From positions 819,001 to 883,000 of the forward strand of contig QANY01005285.1 of the NCBI GenBank assembly GCA_003255025.1: 64,000 nt of DNA, written 5' to 3'. The translations under genes and the position numbers were made by a program. This stretch comes from Datisca glomerata. Lineage: Eukaryota; Streptophyta; Magnoliopsida; Cucurbitales; Datiscaceae. Below are positions 22,596 to 35,039 of this stretch, one piece after another; positions within the stretch are counted from its first letter, which is position 1; the number at the start of each line of letters is the position of its first letter. Below the pieces are notes generated by a model that worked only from the letters and a program-made list of their open reading frames with translations, was not told where the DNA came from and did no database searches.

Positions 22596-22899
22596 AAAAA
22601 AAACCTGCTACCTGTTGAGATTTGCGTGACCCAGATTACTCTAAATGCAATCTAAGGGTCACAATAGCCTAACATTCTGCCGTGAAAAAAGTTCACGGAA
22701 TGATAAAATTATCCCCCTAGTGCATATTAGTTTGTTAACATGAGTTTGAGTCCTCTTCTCCATTTCTTTGGCTAAATTTATGCTTGGTCTCCATTTTATT
22801 TAGTAAGCTTGAGGTTCTGTAGTGACATGGGTACTCTTAGAATGCGTTGTAGATATTATATGAATGTGTTCAAGTAATACTTTGTGATAGGTTTGTAAA

Positions 22900-25000
22900 T
22901 CAGTCTCTCTGATGTTTCAAAAAAATTAGACGAAAAAATTCTGCCAAACATCCTCCAAGAACAAATGAAACTTCAGGCCTGCTGATAGTCATGCTGAAGA
23001 GCTCCTATGATGCATAGAGACATAGATGGAGAAGAAAAACTTCGTAGAGGCGTGGATTAAGAAGAACAAGATATCAACAATGTGCATAGATGTTTTAGCT
23101 TCGCCTAAGATATCTATGTAGACTTGCTGAGGTTGAGACAACCTTGGTGCAGTGGACACAAGTCTAATAGAGCAAATACAGTATTCAATTGAGTAATAAA
23201 ATGATTAATGTAGGCATTTTTTTTCCCAGTGATGATAATATATATCATCTACATATACTAAAACAAAAAGAAGTTTAGATCCATAATTGAGAACAAAGAG
23301 AGACTGGCCAGACTGAATAGAGAACAATCGTTTCTAAAGTGACTTTAAGTCATTCATATCAAGCTTCAATAGTCTCTTTGAGACCATAGAAGGCTTTATG
23401 AAGTTGACAAACATGGTGAGGTTTGAAAGCATCAAAACAGCGTTATTAACATCTAATTGCCAAATTTTCTATTTGAGGGATAAGGCAACTGTGAGAACAA
23501 TCCTAATGGTGACAGTTTTGACAATATGACTAAGGTTTACGAGTAGTCTTGGCCAAGAGTCAGATGGAATCCTTTTATAACTAGATGAGCCTTATACTTT
23601 TGAGGGGTTTCATTAGAGTTGAGTTCTTTTGAGTTTGAATAGTCATTTATTACAACAAAAGGTTCTGTTGTGGTTGTGGTTGTACCAGGCTCCATTTTTT
23701 TCTATAGTAAGGCTTTGTATTCTGCATGCAGATTCTTGGGACATGGCAAGGGCTTCAGATACTGAGGATAAATTGTTCAAAGGTAGGAACAAAAGGGACA
23801 ATGGCTGAGCAGATTCTCGGCTCATAGATTTCATGTTTGGATCTGCTAAGCATAGGATGAACATTAGAAGTAGAAGGGGCAGGTTGTGTGAAAGCAGTAG
23901 GTGATGAAGAATCAAAAGTAGAGGAAGACCATGCTGATAGGTTAGAAAGAGAAGAAAGTAAAATATATAAAAGAGAATGAGGAGAATGTGTACCAATAGG
24001 AAGAGCTTGTTGAGAATGGATGGAGTCAGTACTGCTAGAAGAAGATCTGGCTATTTGTTTGACTTAAAGTGTTAGCAGAAGGAATATGAAGTAAAACCCA
24101 AGTGCTCGAAGGAAGGGCAGGGAGAAGAACCTTAGCGAAACCTGTAGTCTTAACAGCATTTGGAAAACCATGGGAGAAAGGAAAAATGGATTTATTGAAA
24201 ACAACATTCCTAACTTTATACATTCTATTAGATTAGTGAAGGCAGAGATGGCATTTCTTAAAAGTAAAAAGTTAATAAAAACACACAAATCAGATCTAAA
24301 AGCTAAATTTATGAGAGTTGTAACGTAAGAAGTGTGAAAAACAAGCACAACCATAGATTTAAAGGAAGCCATTATAAGGAGCACGATGAAACAACTATTG
24401 TTAAGGAGATATGTCCGAAATAACTGCTATGAAAAGCCTATTAGTAAGAAGTGTAGCTGTTTGTAAAGCTTACCACCAAACAATAGGGGGGCGAAGGGCT
24501 AAGTGAGACTTGTTTCAACTAATTGCATGTATTTTTTTCAGCTCGACGATGTTGATGAGGTGTATAAGGACAAGGATGTAGAAACATAATAATTAACATG
24601 GTTAGCAAGGAAAGGTTGGAATTACCTGTAGTCCCCCTCAGTTCGAGTAAACTGACTCGATAGATTGGCCTAACTGCTTTTTATTCGTTTCATGAATGAA
24701 ACACATGTAGGGCTTATGACTTGGATTTGTAAGGATAAATCAAGGTGGAGCATGTAAAATCATCCAAGAATTTTGGCTCTTGCCCTTTTGTTGACATTGT
24801 TGAAGGACCAACGTTAGGACCCTAGAATAGGGAAGACCTTACCTAAGTTGGCAATCATTAAGGCTATTATTGTTAGAAGATATTCAGACTTGTGTAGTGC
24901 CGGCCCTTTAATGTAGCAGTAGTGAAGGAAGCAGTGGGAGAGGTACAAACAATAGAAATAGGAAACATAGTACGTTCATTTATAACAATCCGAGAGACAT
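22900..25000 (-). pseudogene. Eroded Ty1/copia pol (integrase end to reverse transcriptase)
   Basis: Reading minus from right to left, the end of the integrase core is visible near 24580-24525 (PCPYTPHQHRRAEK, from a family form PYTPQQNGRAERK). Then comes a region near 24220-24150 with NVVFNKSIFPFSHGFP. A connecting stretch near 23850 reads SRSKHEIYEPRI, followed by the RT: KPHHVCQLHKAFYGLKE near 23440-23360 and the catalytic VYVDDI near 23255-23240. Stops and shifts are frequent. No LTRs were found; the left side is cut near the minisatellite. Open frames at 23643-23996 and 24064-24384 are fragments of it in wrong frames. Confidence 0.75.
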
Positions 25001-26194
25001 TAACATCTGGAATATAAAAAACAACACTTTGATTGTACTAATCTATAGAAACAGGACTATTCTGACATCATAGTATTTGGAGAAATGAAAGAAAATGCAG
25101 GTTTTGTATTGACAATAGGAGAGCACTATTTAAACTCAGCAGGGTCAAGGAAGAGATTACAAGTCAGTACAGCAACATTCCCTTTTTCTGGTAAGAACAA
25201 CTCATGTAGCCATTCACTAAGCAGTAGTATGTTACATGTGGCAAGACCATTAACAAAGCAGCATTAAGAAGTGATCGTCCAGATTTCAAACAAAGTACTG
25301 ATTAGGATTCTGTAGCTCTCATAAACTTCTGCCAGTTATCATTATTCAAGAGTTACATGTGAAGATGAGATGGGTTTTTCCTGGCACCCATCATGTTATC
25401 ATGTCCTTTAAAGGTCATATAATAACAAAAAAATTATTTTTTTAAAGATAAAAAATTTAATATCTAATAGAAGCTAATTAATATGGTTGCCGTTATTTGG
25501 GGATAAGGCGTATCTTTCAAATTGATCCATATATTTTACGAGTCTAAAATTGCTTTTTGGATTAAAATAACTAGATTCAATTAAAAGCCTTGTCTCCCTT
25601 TCTCTCCAAATGTTCCATAATCCACCGTCACCACCGCCAACTTAGGGTACTGTCTATGTTTAAGTTGTGGCGGTTGGTTGGATAAGGATGGGTGGCCATT
25701 CCTAAGTTCTTTGGATTTGCCAATATGAGGTCTCTGTACGCATAAATCAAGATCTGGAGAGATGAGCAAACATAACAATATTTTAATTCTCGATAATGGA
25801 AAGAAATATGGATGCACGAGTGACACGTGTATCATAATATTATCGATCCGATTAGTTCCTTTTACTAGCAAGAGATAAGAGTAAAGTAAAGGATTAAACT
25901 TTTCTGAAAAAGAACAACGGATTAAAAGCATAAAAATTGATTATCTGTACATTTTGTTGTTCCTTCTGATGATAGTAAAAATTAGTAATAAGAATTGGGG
26001 TAGGTAGGTGTAGGTAGCTTCATTTTCTGATAAAGAGAAGTAATGCACAATCTTAACACAGCTGGTTAATCAAACAAACATATTGTGTAACTGTATTTGT
26101 GCGAGATTTGAGATAGAACTTCATTCTTAAAGCTCCCTTCTTCGGAAGCCTTGCCCGTAAATTGTTCAGTTTTCCAGCTGTGTGATCTTAATCA
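25001..26194. other. Spacer between two copia elements
   Basis: 25000-25270 may be a more upstream part of the eroded copia (minus-strand words such as WLHELFLPEKGNVAVLT), but I cannot assign a domain. 25580-25931 has a minus-strand frame of 116 codons with no recognisable family. Nothing else is visible up to the LTR start. Confidence 0.4.
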
Positions 26195-26900
26195 TGTTGG
26201 AGAGAAAAGAAGAAGAGAAGAAAAATCAAAGAAAGATTGAAAAATGAATGAAAATGTGTGATGTGAAATAGAGTGAGAATTTGTCCCACATTGGAAACTC
26301 AAGGATAGAATGTTGGGTTTATAAACTCAACATTCATGCCTTGGGGTTACCCCAAGGGACACCCTACATTTTGTGGGAAAGAGAGAACTTAAATGACACA
26401 TGGTCCTCCCTTCACGCGCCCGCTGACTCAGTTTGATTTACTTGAAGAGGAAGTAAATATCTTCAAACAAAATCTATAATTATCTGCAGAAAATAATTAA
26501 AATATCTCCATTATCTCACAAAATCTCTCCATTATCCCACAATATCATCATAAATCTGATTCTAGTTTATATTCAAGTTTGGCTTGCTCTCCAAGCTAAA
26601 AACGTTATATATAGAATAGGGCATCATTAGATCGTTGTATCATGCAGAGACGATTCGTCGTAGTCTCCAAGCACCCCGTGGAGGACGATTATTGTCTTTA
26701 GGACATTGCTTAAGAGCAATCCTCGATCTACATCATTTTTCCGTTCTTATTTTTGCTGTAATTGTTTTTCTGTTTTATTTGTTTATTAGATCAAATAATT
26801 TTGCTGTAATCATTTCTGTTGCAATTATGTTGTAATCGTTCCATATTTCTTTGTAATCGTTGGTTAATGAAAGCATCTTGTTCCATCTCTACTCACAACA
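26195..26900 (+). repeat. 5' LTR of copia element 1 (706 bp)
   Basis: It begins TGTTGGAGAGAAAAG and ends CTCACAACA. A TATA box (TATATATA, about 26606-26613) is followed by GAATAGGGC. Relative to the 3' LTR it lacks two segments: one of about 70 bp near 26430 (after CGCCCGCTGAC) and one of about 120 bp at 26631, where CATTAG is joined directly to ATCGTTG. The second junction lies at a TTAG microhomology, suggesting deletion. Confidence 0.9.
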
Positions 26901-26917
26901 ATCTAAAGACAATAATT

Positions 26918-29900
26918 ATGGAACAATCTGCTAGAATCAAAACTCTGCACGCTGAAAGACCGGAAAAATTCAAAGAGGACGACTTCAAACAATGGCAACA
27001 GAAGATGGTCTTCTATCCGACCACTCTCAATCTAGCACATCTGCTGACGAGCGATATTCCTCCTATACCGATGGAAGGACAATCGAACGAACTAGCATCT
27101 GCACGGGAAGCCTGGATCCATTCGGATTTTCTTTGCCGAAACTATATCTTGAACGGCTTGGTAGACACCCTCTACAACTTCTACTCGTCATTTAAGATGG
27201 CAAAGGAACTGTGGCAAGCCTTGGAAAAGAAATACAAAACGGAGGATGCCGGGACGAAGAAATTTATCGTCGGGAAATTTCTGAAATACGAGATGGATGA
27301 TAAAAACACGGTAATCAGTCAAGTGGAGGAGTTGCAGATCATCTTCACAACATGAAGGTCGAGGGTATGATCGTGAGTGAACCGTTCCAAGTCGCGTCCA
27401 TCATCGAGAAGCTGCCGCCGTCATGGAAGGACTTCAAGAATTATCTGAAGCACAAACGTAAGGAGCTCAGCATGGAGGATCTGATTGTTCGACTGAGGAT
27501 AGAGGAGGACAACCAGATAAATGAAAAGAAAGCGATGTGGGCAACCTACAGAACGAAAGCTAATGTGGTAGAAGGAAACAAATCCAATCCACCGGACAAG
27601 AAAATGAAGATATAGACGAGTAATGCTCAAAAAGGTAATTCAGATAAACGCATTAAGAGCAGTTGCTGGGTGTGCGGTAAAGCCAGACATAGAGCAAAGG
27701 ACTGTCGGTTTAAGAAAGATCAAAATCATAGTAACCAAACCCGTAACTGATAGAGATAGATGATCTCTGTGCAATGATTTCTGAGATCTGTATGGTCACT
27801 GACGCCAAGGAATGGTGGGTCGACACTGGTGCTACGAAGCACGTGTGCAGTGACTGAACCATCTTTTCAACTTATGCTGAGGTTGATAAAGATGAGGTTC
27901 TCTATATGGGGAATGTCTCAGAAGCTGCTGTTAAGGGAAAGGGAAATGTTGTGCTGAAATTCACATCCGGAAAATAACTTACTCTCCTAGACGTCCTGCA
28001 CGTGCCTGAAATTCATAGAAATTTGGTTTCACGATCTCTTTTATGTAAAAGTGGATTTAAGCTTGTCTTTGATGCTAGCAAGTTTATTCTGACTAAGGGA
28101 GGGATGTTTGTTGGGAAGGGTTATAGTTTTAATGATCTTTTTAAACTTAATGTGTCTGCTGTAACTCCTGCAATTATTAATAATAATCCTGCTACTTCTT
28201 TCGTTTATATCGCTGAACTTTCTAATATTTGGCATGCTAGATTAGGTCATGTTAATTTTCGTTCCTTACAACGTATGATTAATTTAGAACTTTTACCTAG
28301 ATTTAACCTAGAAAAAGGAAATAAATATGAAATATGCGTAGAATCTAAATTTGCAAGAAAATCATTTAAATCTGTAGAGAGAACGAATGACCTACTTGAT
28401 TTAATACATAGCGATTTATGTGATTTAAAATTAACTCCTAGTAGGGGAGGTAGAAAATATTTTGTTACATTTATTGATGATTTCAGTAAATATTCCTATG
28501 TATATCTGCTTCATTCAAAGGATGAGACTTTGGATATGTTTAAGGCATACAAGTCTAAAGTTGAAAAATAACTTGATAAACATATCAAAGTGCTTAGATC
28601 TGACCGGCGTGGAGAATATGACTCCACTATGCTGTCTGAATTCTGTGCTCTACACGGAATTGTGCATCAGACTACATCACCTTACACGCCTCAACAGAAT
28701 GGGGGGGGGGGCTGAAAGGAAAAATAGAACTCTGAAAGATATGGTGAACTGTATGTTGAACTTTGTGAAGGGGGGGGGGAGTCTTTGCTTACAGCAAACA
28801 CCATACTTAACAGGATTCCACATAAGAAGACCAACAAGTCTCCTTATGAAGAGTGGAAAGGGAAGTCACCTTCCTATAAAATCCTAAAAGTGTGGGGGTG
28901 TCTCGCAAATGTATAAGTACCATTGCCAAATAGAGTAAAGCTTGGATCTAAGACAATAGACTGTGTTTTCATTAGATATGCATTGAACAGTGCTGCATAT
29001 AGATTTTTGGTTATTAGGTCAGAAATTTCTGACATAAGTACCAACTCTATTATGGAGTCTGTCAATGCAGAATTCTTTGAGAATGTGTTTCCTTTTAAGG
29101 AAGGAAGACACAGTCAAAATGTCAAACGAGGATTAGAAGAAAAATTTTCTAGAGCTCAGATTGATGAAGAATCTGAACCTGAGCTTAGAAGAAGTAAAAG
29201 AGCTAAAACGAGTATCTCATTTGGCCCAGAGTTTCTAACATACCTGACGGGGGCCGAACCTCAAATCTATAAGGAGGCAATGTCCAACTCTGAGGCTTCT
29301 TTGGAAGGAAGCAGTCGATAATAATTGAGATTCCATAATGCAAAATAATACATGGATGTTGGTTGATCTCCCTCCCGGGAATAAACCAATAGGCTGTAAA
29401 TGGATCTTTAAAAGAAAGCTAAGAGCTGATGGTACCATTGAAAAGTATAAAGCTCGGTTGGTAGCTAAAGGATACCGACAGAAGGAAGGCATAGACTTTT
29501 TCGATACCTATTCTCCAGTGACGAGAATCACATCTATTAGGAAGCTGATTGCACTAGCAGCTTTGCATACTTTGAAAATTCATCAAATGGATGTAAAGAC
29601 TGCTTTCTTAAATGGAGAATTGGATGAAGAAATCTATATGGAACAGCCTGAAGGGTTCATGGTTAAAAGCCAAGAACGAAATGTCTGTAAACTTGTTAAA
29701 TCACTTTATGGATTAAAACAAGCACCGAAGCAATGACATGAGAAGTTTGATCATACAATGTTATCTGATGGATTCAAGATAAATGAGTGTGATAAATGTG
29801 TCTACATTAAATGTACTAATAATCAGTTTGTCATAGTATGCTTGTATGTAGATGACATGCTTATAGTGGGATCAAACAAGGATATAATATCCTCTACCAA

Positions 29901-30780
29901 GAGGATGTTGAATTCTAAATTGACATGAAAGACTTAGGTCAAGTAGATGTCATTCTTGGAATTCAAGTAAAGAGAATTGAAAATGAATATATCCTTACCG
30001 AGTCTCACTATGTAGAAAAGATTTTGAAAAGGTTTGGGCAATATGAAAGCAAACCTGCTGTAACTCCTTTCGATCCAAATTGTAAGTTAAGGAAGAATAA
30101 TGGAGTTGGAGTACTAAAAAATAATTGGAAGTTTAATGTATATCATGAATTGCACCAGACCTGATATAGCCTATTCAGTTGGAAGGCTGGCAAGATATAC
30201 GAGTAATCCTGGACGTGATCACTAGAGTGCATTGGTGAGAGTACTAAGGTACTTAAAATTCATAATGAACTACGGACTGCATTACTCAACCTATCCACAG
30301 GTGATAGAAGGATTTAGTGATGCTAACTGGATATCAGACAGTTTAGAGACTAAATCTACTAGTGGATATGTGTTTACCCTAGGCGGTGGAGCTATCTCGT
30401 GGAGGTCTACTAAGTAGACCTGTATAACTCGTTCAACTATGAAATCAGAATTCATAGCATTGGACAAAGCTTGTGAAGAAGCAGAATGACTCATGAATTT
30501 TCTGGAAGATATTCCGGTGTGGCCAAAACCTGTGTCAGCTATATGTGTCCACTGTGACAATATGGCTACAACCTTTAGAGCGAAAAATAATGTGTATAAT
30601 GGTAAGTCTAGACATATTAGATAAAGACATAATATCATTAAGCAGTTGTTGTCTAATGAGGTGATTTCCTTAGACTTCATAAGGTCAAAGGAGAATCTTG
30701 CTGATCCTCTGACAAAAGGATTGTCAAGGGAACTAATAAAACAAACATTGAGGGGAATGGGGCTAAAGCCTATTCAATGA
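26918..30780 (+). pseudogene. Ty1/copia Gag-Pol polyprotein relic
   Basis: Gag starts at 26918 (MEQSARIKT). After a frameshift near 27350 it ends with a CCHC knuckle, CWVCGKARHRAKDC (27661-27711). Protease: WWVDTGATKHVC near 27812-27850, active-site DTGA kept. Integrase 28002-28900: WHARLGHVNF, a zinc site with one Cys changed to Tyr (YEICVESKF), VTFIDDFSKY, VLRSDRRGEY, then PYTPQQNG and AERKNRTL. RT 29338-30165: GCKWIFKRK, RLVAKGY, QMDVKTAFLNGELDEEIYM, LVKSLYGLKQ and intact YVDDML. RNase H to 30780: [35 protein letters not shown]. Stops are scattered (for example 27613, 28569, 29735, 30415) and two long G runs shift the integrase frame. It is the best preserved copia here but is not functional. 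Confidence 0.92.
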
Positions 30781-31350
30781 ATCATTCAGGTGGTAACTTA
30801 ACCTAGTTGACTGGAGATCCCAAGATCTAGGTTCAATAGGCAAACTGGCAGGGATGATTCAAATTGAAACACTAAGAAACCTATGGTTTCTTCCTGTTCC
30901 TATAATATGAAGATAGTGTGTTGTTTGTCGACGTAAAAGGGTATACGTAAGTATTCAATGACATTGATGTTCTGTTTGCCAGAGGAGTAGTGACAGAATA
31001 CTCTTAATCGTTGTCACCTATATGAGAGTAGAAATGGGGTCGCTTTTACGAGAGGTCTGAATGACTTAACCTCTCTAAAGCTCTTATGAAAGCGGGATAT
31101 GTTCAGGACCAAAATGAACAAAATCGTATGAACTCAGATGTATTAAGATGAGATATGTGTGATATTTTTTGTCTCGGTTTATCTCAAAGGAAGTTCAGTT
31201 CAAGAATGAAGTTCACTGTTATTCAAAATAAATCCGATGAATTCTCACTACGAAGGTTCAAGTCCAAAAGACACCTCTCTTGATGCATATCTCATTTACT
31301 CTCTCTCATATTTTTGTCTAGTTAGGACACATTTCATTCATGTGGGGGAT
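30781..31350 (+). other. 3' untranslated region of copia element 1
   Basis: Between the RNase H stop and the polypurine tract lie about 570 bp without a coding frame, containing GGTTAATGAAAG-like words but no second ORF. The region ends CATGTGGGGGAT directly before the 3' LTR. Confidence 0.6.
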
Positions 31351-32241
31351 TGTTGGAGAGAAAAGAAGAAGAGAAGAAAAATCAAAGAAAGATTGAAAAA
31401 TGAATGAAAGTGTGTGATGTGAAATAGAGTGGGAATTTGCCCCACATTGGAAACTCAAGGATATAATGTTGGGTTTATAGACTCAACATTCATGCCTTGG
31501 GGTTAGCCCCAAGGGGCACCCCACATTTTGTGGGGAAGAGAGAACCTAGATGGCACATGGTCCTCCCTTCACACGCTCGCGCCGTCGTAGCCGTCCGTCC
31601 GGCAGGCTCGGTTCGATACGATCAAAAGATTTATTTTTGAATAAATTTTCTTTGATTTACTTGGAGAGGAAGTTAAATAGCTCCAAAAAAAATCTATAAT
31701 TATCCGCAGAAAATAATTAAAATATCTCCATTATCCCACAAAATCTCTCCATTATCCCACAATATCATCATAAATCTGATTCTAGTTTATCTTCAAGTTT
31801 GGCTTGCTCTCCAAGCTAAAAACGTTATATATAGAATATGGCATCATTAGCTTCATTTTTAAGGTGAAATAGACGAACACAATAACACTTGACAAAGTAT
31901 CTTGCATATTGAGAGAAATACAAAGGAGTTCTGTGAGGGTCAGAGTAATCGGTTGCTGTACTTTGGCTTAGATCGTTGTATCTTACAGAGACGATTCGTC
32001 GTAGTCTCCAAACACCCTGTGGAGGACGATTATTGTCTTTAGGACATTGCTTACGAGCAATTCTCGATCTACATCATTTTTCCGTTCTTACTTTTGCTGT
32101 AATCATGTTTCTGTTTTATTTGTTTATTAGATCAAATAATTTTGCTGTAATCGTTTCTGTTGCAATTAAGTTGTAATCGTTCCGTATTTTTTTGTAATCG
32201 TTGGTTAATGAAAGTATCTTATTCCATCTCTACTCACAACA
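31351..32241 (+). repeat. 3' LTR of copia element 1 (891 bp)
   Basis: It begins TGTTGGAGAG and ends CTCACAACA. The TATA box is at about 31826-31833. It is longer than the 5' LTR because it keeps a GC-rich segment (about 31575-31640, CGCTCGCGCCGTCG) and the segment 31851-31975. Confidence 0.9.
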
Positions 32242-32578
32242 AACCATATATGAGAATTCTTGGAAGACTCTTGAAATCTAATTTTAAAGCTAAAAACAAT
32301 ATCTTGGGAGTTTAGAATGTCAATAGTAGCTGGACTATTATTTAACTGTCAATACTCAAAAGTGTAAAGTGGGAGAAAGGAAAAAAAGGAACGTGATGAT
32401 CAAGATGTGGAAAAAACTATTAATTAACTCTACTTTAGTTGAATCACACTATATACGAATATTTGTACATGTAAATGGTCGTTTTGTTTTAAGAAAATAG
32501 ACAATATAGCACTGACAATGGCATATCCCCTAAAATTTGGATGCCATGAAACAGGAGTGGGGGAAGGGCAACACAGTC
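32242..32578. other. Spacer and 3' untranslated region of the DUF241 gene
   Basis: No gene. The portion just left of 32579 should be the 3' untranslated region of the minus-strand DUF241 gene. The element flank AACCA marks its left border. Confidence 0.4.
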
Positions 32579-33541
32579 TCATTGAGAGAGGATGTTTAAA
32601 AGAGTGGCTCTTGTCTTAATCAATCTCCTGAACAAACTCTCCAACCCATTCCCCAAATCATCAGCACTCATTTCCAAAGCCTCCATTCTCTTCTGTACCA
32701 TTCTCGCCTTCTCTAAGTCATCCACGCCATCATCATCATCCAGAGTAGATAGAGCAGCATCCACACTGTCAAACTCGTTTACATTGTGATTGTGGTTGTC
32801 TGATTCGCATGCTATTACTCCCTTATGCATCACCCATTTAGAAACCATTGACCATTTGCTCACCTTTGGCTTATTAGCACTTGGATTTGTCAAGAACAAC
32901 AAGAGGGACTTGAATATAGAAATGCTAACTATGCAAACTTGGGTGAGCACTTGAATCACAGCCGACATTTGGTGGTCCAGATTTAGCTGCTGCTGCTGCT
33001 GCTGCTGGAGTAGTGTTGATGAACCGAATTTTTCATCCATTTGTTTCAAATTTGTGATCAATTTTTTGGAATCCTTTTTCATCTTCTTTCTGAAACAGAT
33101 GTAATTGGTAATGTTAATATGAATGATAGAGTCACCCTTTGGCTTTCTCCTCCTGCGTAGAGCAGAGCTAACAAGTTTAGAATGTTCCTGGGCTTGTACC
33201 ATCATGTCCCTTGCTATGCTGCAAACATCTAGTAGCTTCATAGATGCATCAAGTAATTCCTCCAAATAACTACTCCTGTTACAGCTGACAGGACGATGAT
33301 TATTAAATAAGAGTTGTTGTTGGGTAGAGTTGATGTCGAGAAGCTCATCCATAAAATTGTACAACTCCTCTAGTCCTGAGAGACCACAACAGATGAATGC
33401 AGCTGAAGAACTTGAGACGTCGAATGATGTTGTTTCTTCCCATGTTTTATTAAGATGGTACAGCTTCTGTTCTACTTTGAGAGTAGTTGGATGAGATCTG
33501 CAAGGCATGCTTATAGATCGAGCATTGTAACGTTTTGCCAT
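32579..33541 (-). CDS. DUF241 (BPS1-like) protein, 320 aa, single exon
   Basis: An uninterrupted frame from ATG at 33541 begins MAKRYNARSISMPCRSHP, the conserved opening of plant DUF241 proteins (a short basic, Ser/Pro N-terminus followed by SHP). It continues with CCGLSGLEELYNFMDELLD, YLEELLDASMKLLDVCSIARD and ALRRRRKPKGDS, all typical family blocks, and ends GLESLFRRLIKTRATLLNILSQ-like. A run of seven Gln (about residues 178-184) comes from a CAG repeat. 233-260 is moderately hydrophobic (VCIVSISIFKSLLLFL). The size of about 300-330 aa and lack of introns suit the family. Members are plant-specific and related by name to BYPASS1, but their biochemical role is unknown. Codon use and intactness suggest a live host gene. 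Confidence 0.88.
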   Translation of the reverse strand: MAKRYNARSISMPCRSHPTTLKVEQKLYHLNKTWEETTSFDVSSSSAAFICCGLSGLEELYNFMDELLDINSTQQQLLFNNHRPVSCNRSSYLEELLDASMKLLDVCSIARDMMVQAQEHSKLVSSALRRRRKPKGDSIIHINITNYICFRKKMKKDSKKLITNLKQMDEKFGSSTLLQQQQQQQLNLDHQMSAVIQVLTQVCIVSISIFKSLLLFLTNPSANKPKVSKWSMVSKWVMHKGVIACESDNHNHNVNEFDSVDAALSTLDDDDGVDDLEKARMVQKRMEALEMSADDLGNGLESLFRRLIKTRATLLNILSQ

Positions 33542-33654
33542 TTTTCAGTTGAAAACTGCACTTTTCTTTTGAAGATATATATATGATAGCAGATAAACTT
33601 CTTCCACCAATTTTTGTACCGAGTCTATCTTCTCTTGCTGTAGGTATGTTTACT

Positions 33655-33668
33655 TATATATAACATTA
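33655..33668 (-). promoter_or_regulatory. Probable TATA box of the DUF241 gene
   Basis: On minus the sequence reads GTTATATATAAG about 115 bp before the ATG, placing a start site near 33625 and a leader of about 85 nt. A second TA run (CATATATATATC, 33573-33585) lies closer to the ATG and could serve instead. Confidence 0.5.
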
Positions 33669-33689
33669 AAAATGGAAAGAGAAGAAGGA

Positions 33690-34935
33690 AAAAAAAGGAT
33701 AACACTGTTGAAGTCAATGTGGGAAGCATGTGATGGCAGTGTGGGCTTCGCATTGAATTTGGATATCTTGTCATAGAGTTGGCCAGCATTGCTTCAATCA
33801 TTGTTTCTTCGTTAATTAATTGTCCACTGCATTTATGATACGTTATGACACGTGTCTCTACCCTTTTGATATTCGCATTACTATTAAATAAAATAATAAT
33901 AGTCATAATCAATTTTCGCTCCCCAGCTGCCACGTTTAACCGTCCATTTAACAAGTAAAATAAATATTTCTTTTTTTTTTCTTTTCTTTTTTGAAGAAGC
34001 TGCACACCTACAGACAGAGCGAGGATGTGGCATAGCTGTGCTGTCTGGAATGAATGGAAGAAGCCTTGAACAGCATCTTTGGATTGAATAAAACATATAT
34101 TTTGGGAAAGATTGAGATCCAGATCTGTTGATGAAAAGCCAATCAACAATATTATTATTTCTGTTTTTTTTGTACAACAATCATGGGTCAATGGCACTAT
34201 TATAGTTTATTTTCTTTTATAGCATTGTCTAGTGTGCACGGGTGGCTTCTCCTCCTTCGTTTTGATATCAATAATGCTTTTCTTAATTCAAATTATGTAT
34301 TTTAAAGATCGAAGTTGGTCATCAAAATGTTTATTTCTCTGCAATATCTTTTTGGCAATGGAAAGGTAGGAAAAGGTAGACACGTTGGTTGCTCCTCATT
34401 AAGACGCGTGTGTCAAAGAATCTTATGGGATTGAGTGCAGTTTATTTTGAGCCTGAGCAATGTGTCTTCTGGGAGAGCTAATTAGCTATTGATCAATCAT
34501 GGAAGCTGGACCACCAGTTTGATAGAGATGTTGGTTCAAAGTGCTAAAAGCAACATATAATTGCTCTGGTTCAGCCACCTAAAAGTTTTCCAATCCAATT
34601 GTTTTTAAACAGAGATTTTAAATAGATCTACTTGATGCAGTCGTACAGGAAAATATTAAAAGAAAAAGTCTTCTAGATTCATCTTGAAGATATTTTTCAT
34701 GCACTTCATATTATATATGTTAAAAAAAAGAGAGACTAAATAATAGCAAATAAAAGGATAGAAATAGGAGAATAGAAATCATGAATTAGCTAAAAAGGAG
34801 ATCAAAATGTATTTTGTTATTATATGAACGTAATTAGGATATATAGATTAAATTCCTAATAAAAAATGATAACAATTAGCACAATTAATTAACCAGAGAT
34901 CGATGTACAAAGGTTTTAAACTAACTGATTACTGA
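33690..34935. other. Upstream spacer of the DUF241 gene
   Basis: No recognised gene. An open frame of 190 codons at 33625-34197 on minus overlaps the putative promoter, has no family resemblance and is broken up by low-complexity Lys and Leu runs. The rest is AT-rich, with a GAGA-rich piece near 34725. Confidence 0.4.
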
Positions 34936-35039
34936 GCAAGGATGTTAAGGAAGAAAATCTCTATATTTGGACTAGCTAGACACCTAAAGATGCAATCAAT
35001 TCTAGATAGAATACTGTCAAGAACAATTGACTTCACATA

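Larger units (their letters stand above)
26195..32241 (+). mobile_element. Ty1/copia LTR retrotransposon with both LTRs, defective
   Basis: Direct repeats beginning TGTTGGAGAG and ending CTCACAACA (26195-26900 and 31351-32241) flank a gag-protease-integrase-RT-RNase H region in copia order. GTGGGGGAT (31342-31350) is the polypurine tract. Flanks AATCA (26190-26194) and AACCA (32242-32246) differ by one transition, as expected of an old 5-bp target duplication. No normal primer-binding site is visible: only 17 bases separate the 5' LTR from the gag ATG. It lies between an older copia relic and the DUF241 gene. Confidence 0.9.

Noticed and set aside
26635..26835. Matching 66-codon frames in both copia 1 LTRs (also 31976-32176)
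   Set aside because: They lie in the LTR R/U5 region and match only because the LTRs are copies of each other.
33625..34197. 190-codon minus-strand frame upstream of the DUF241 gene
   Set aside because: No recognisable domain, biased composition, and it covers the likely promoter.
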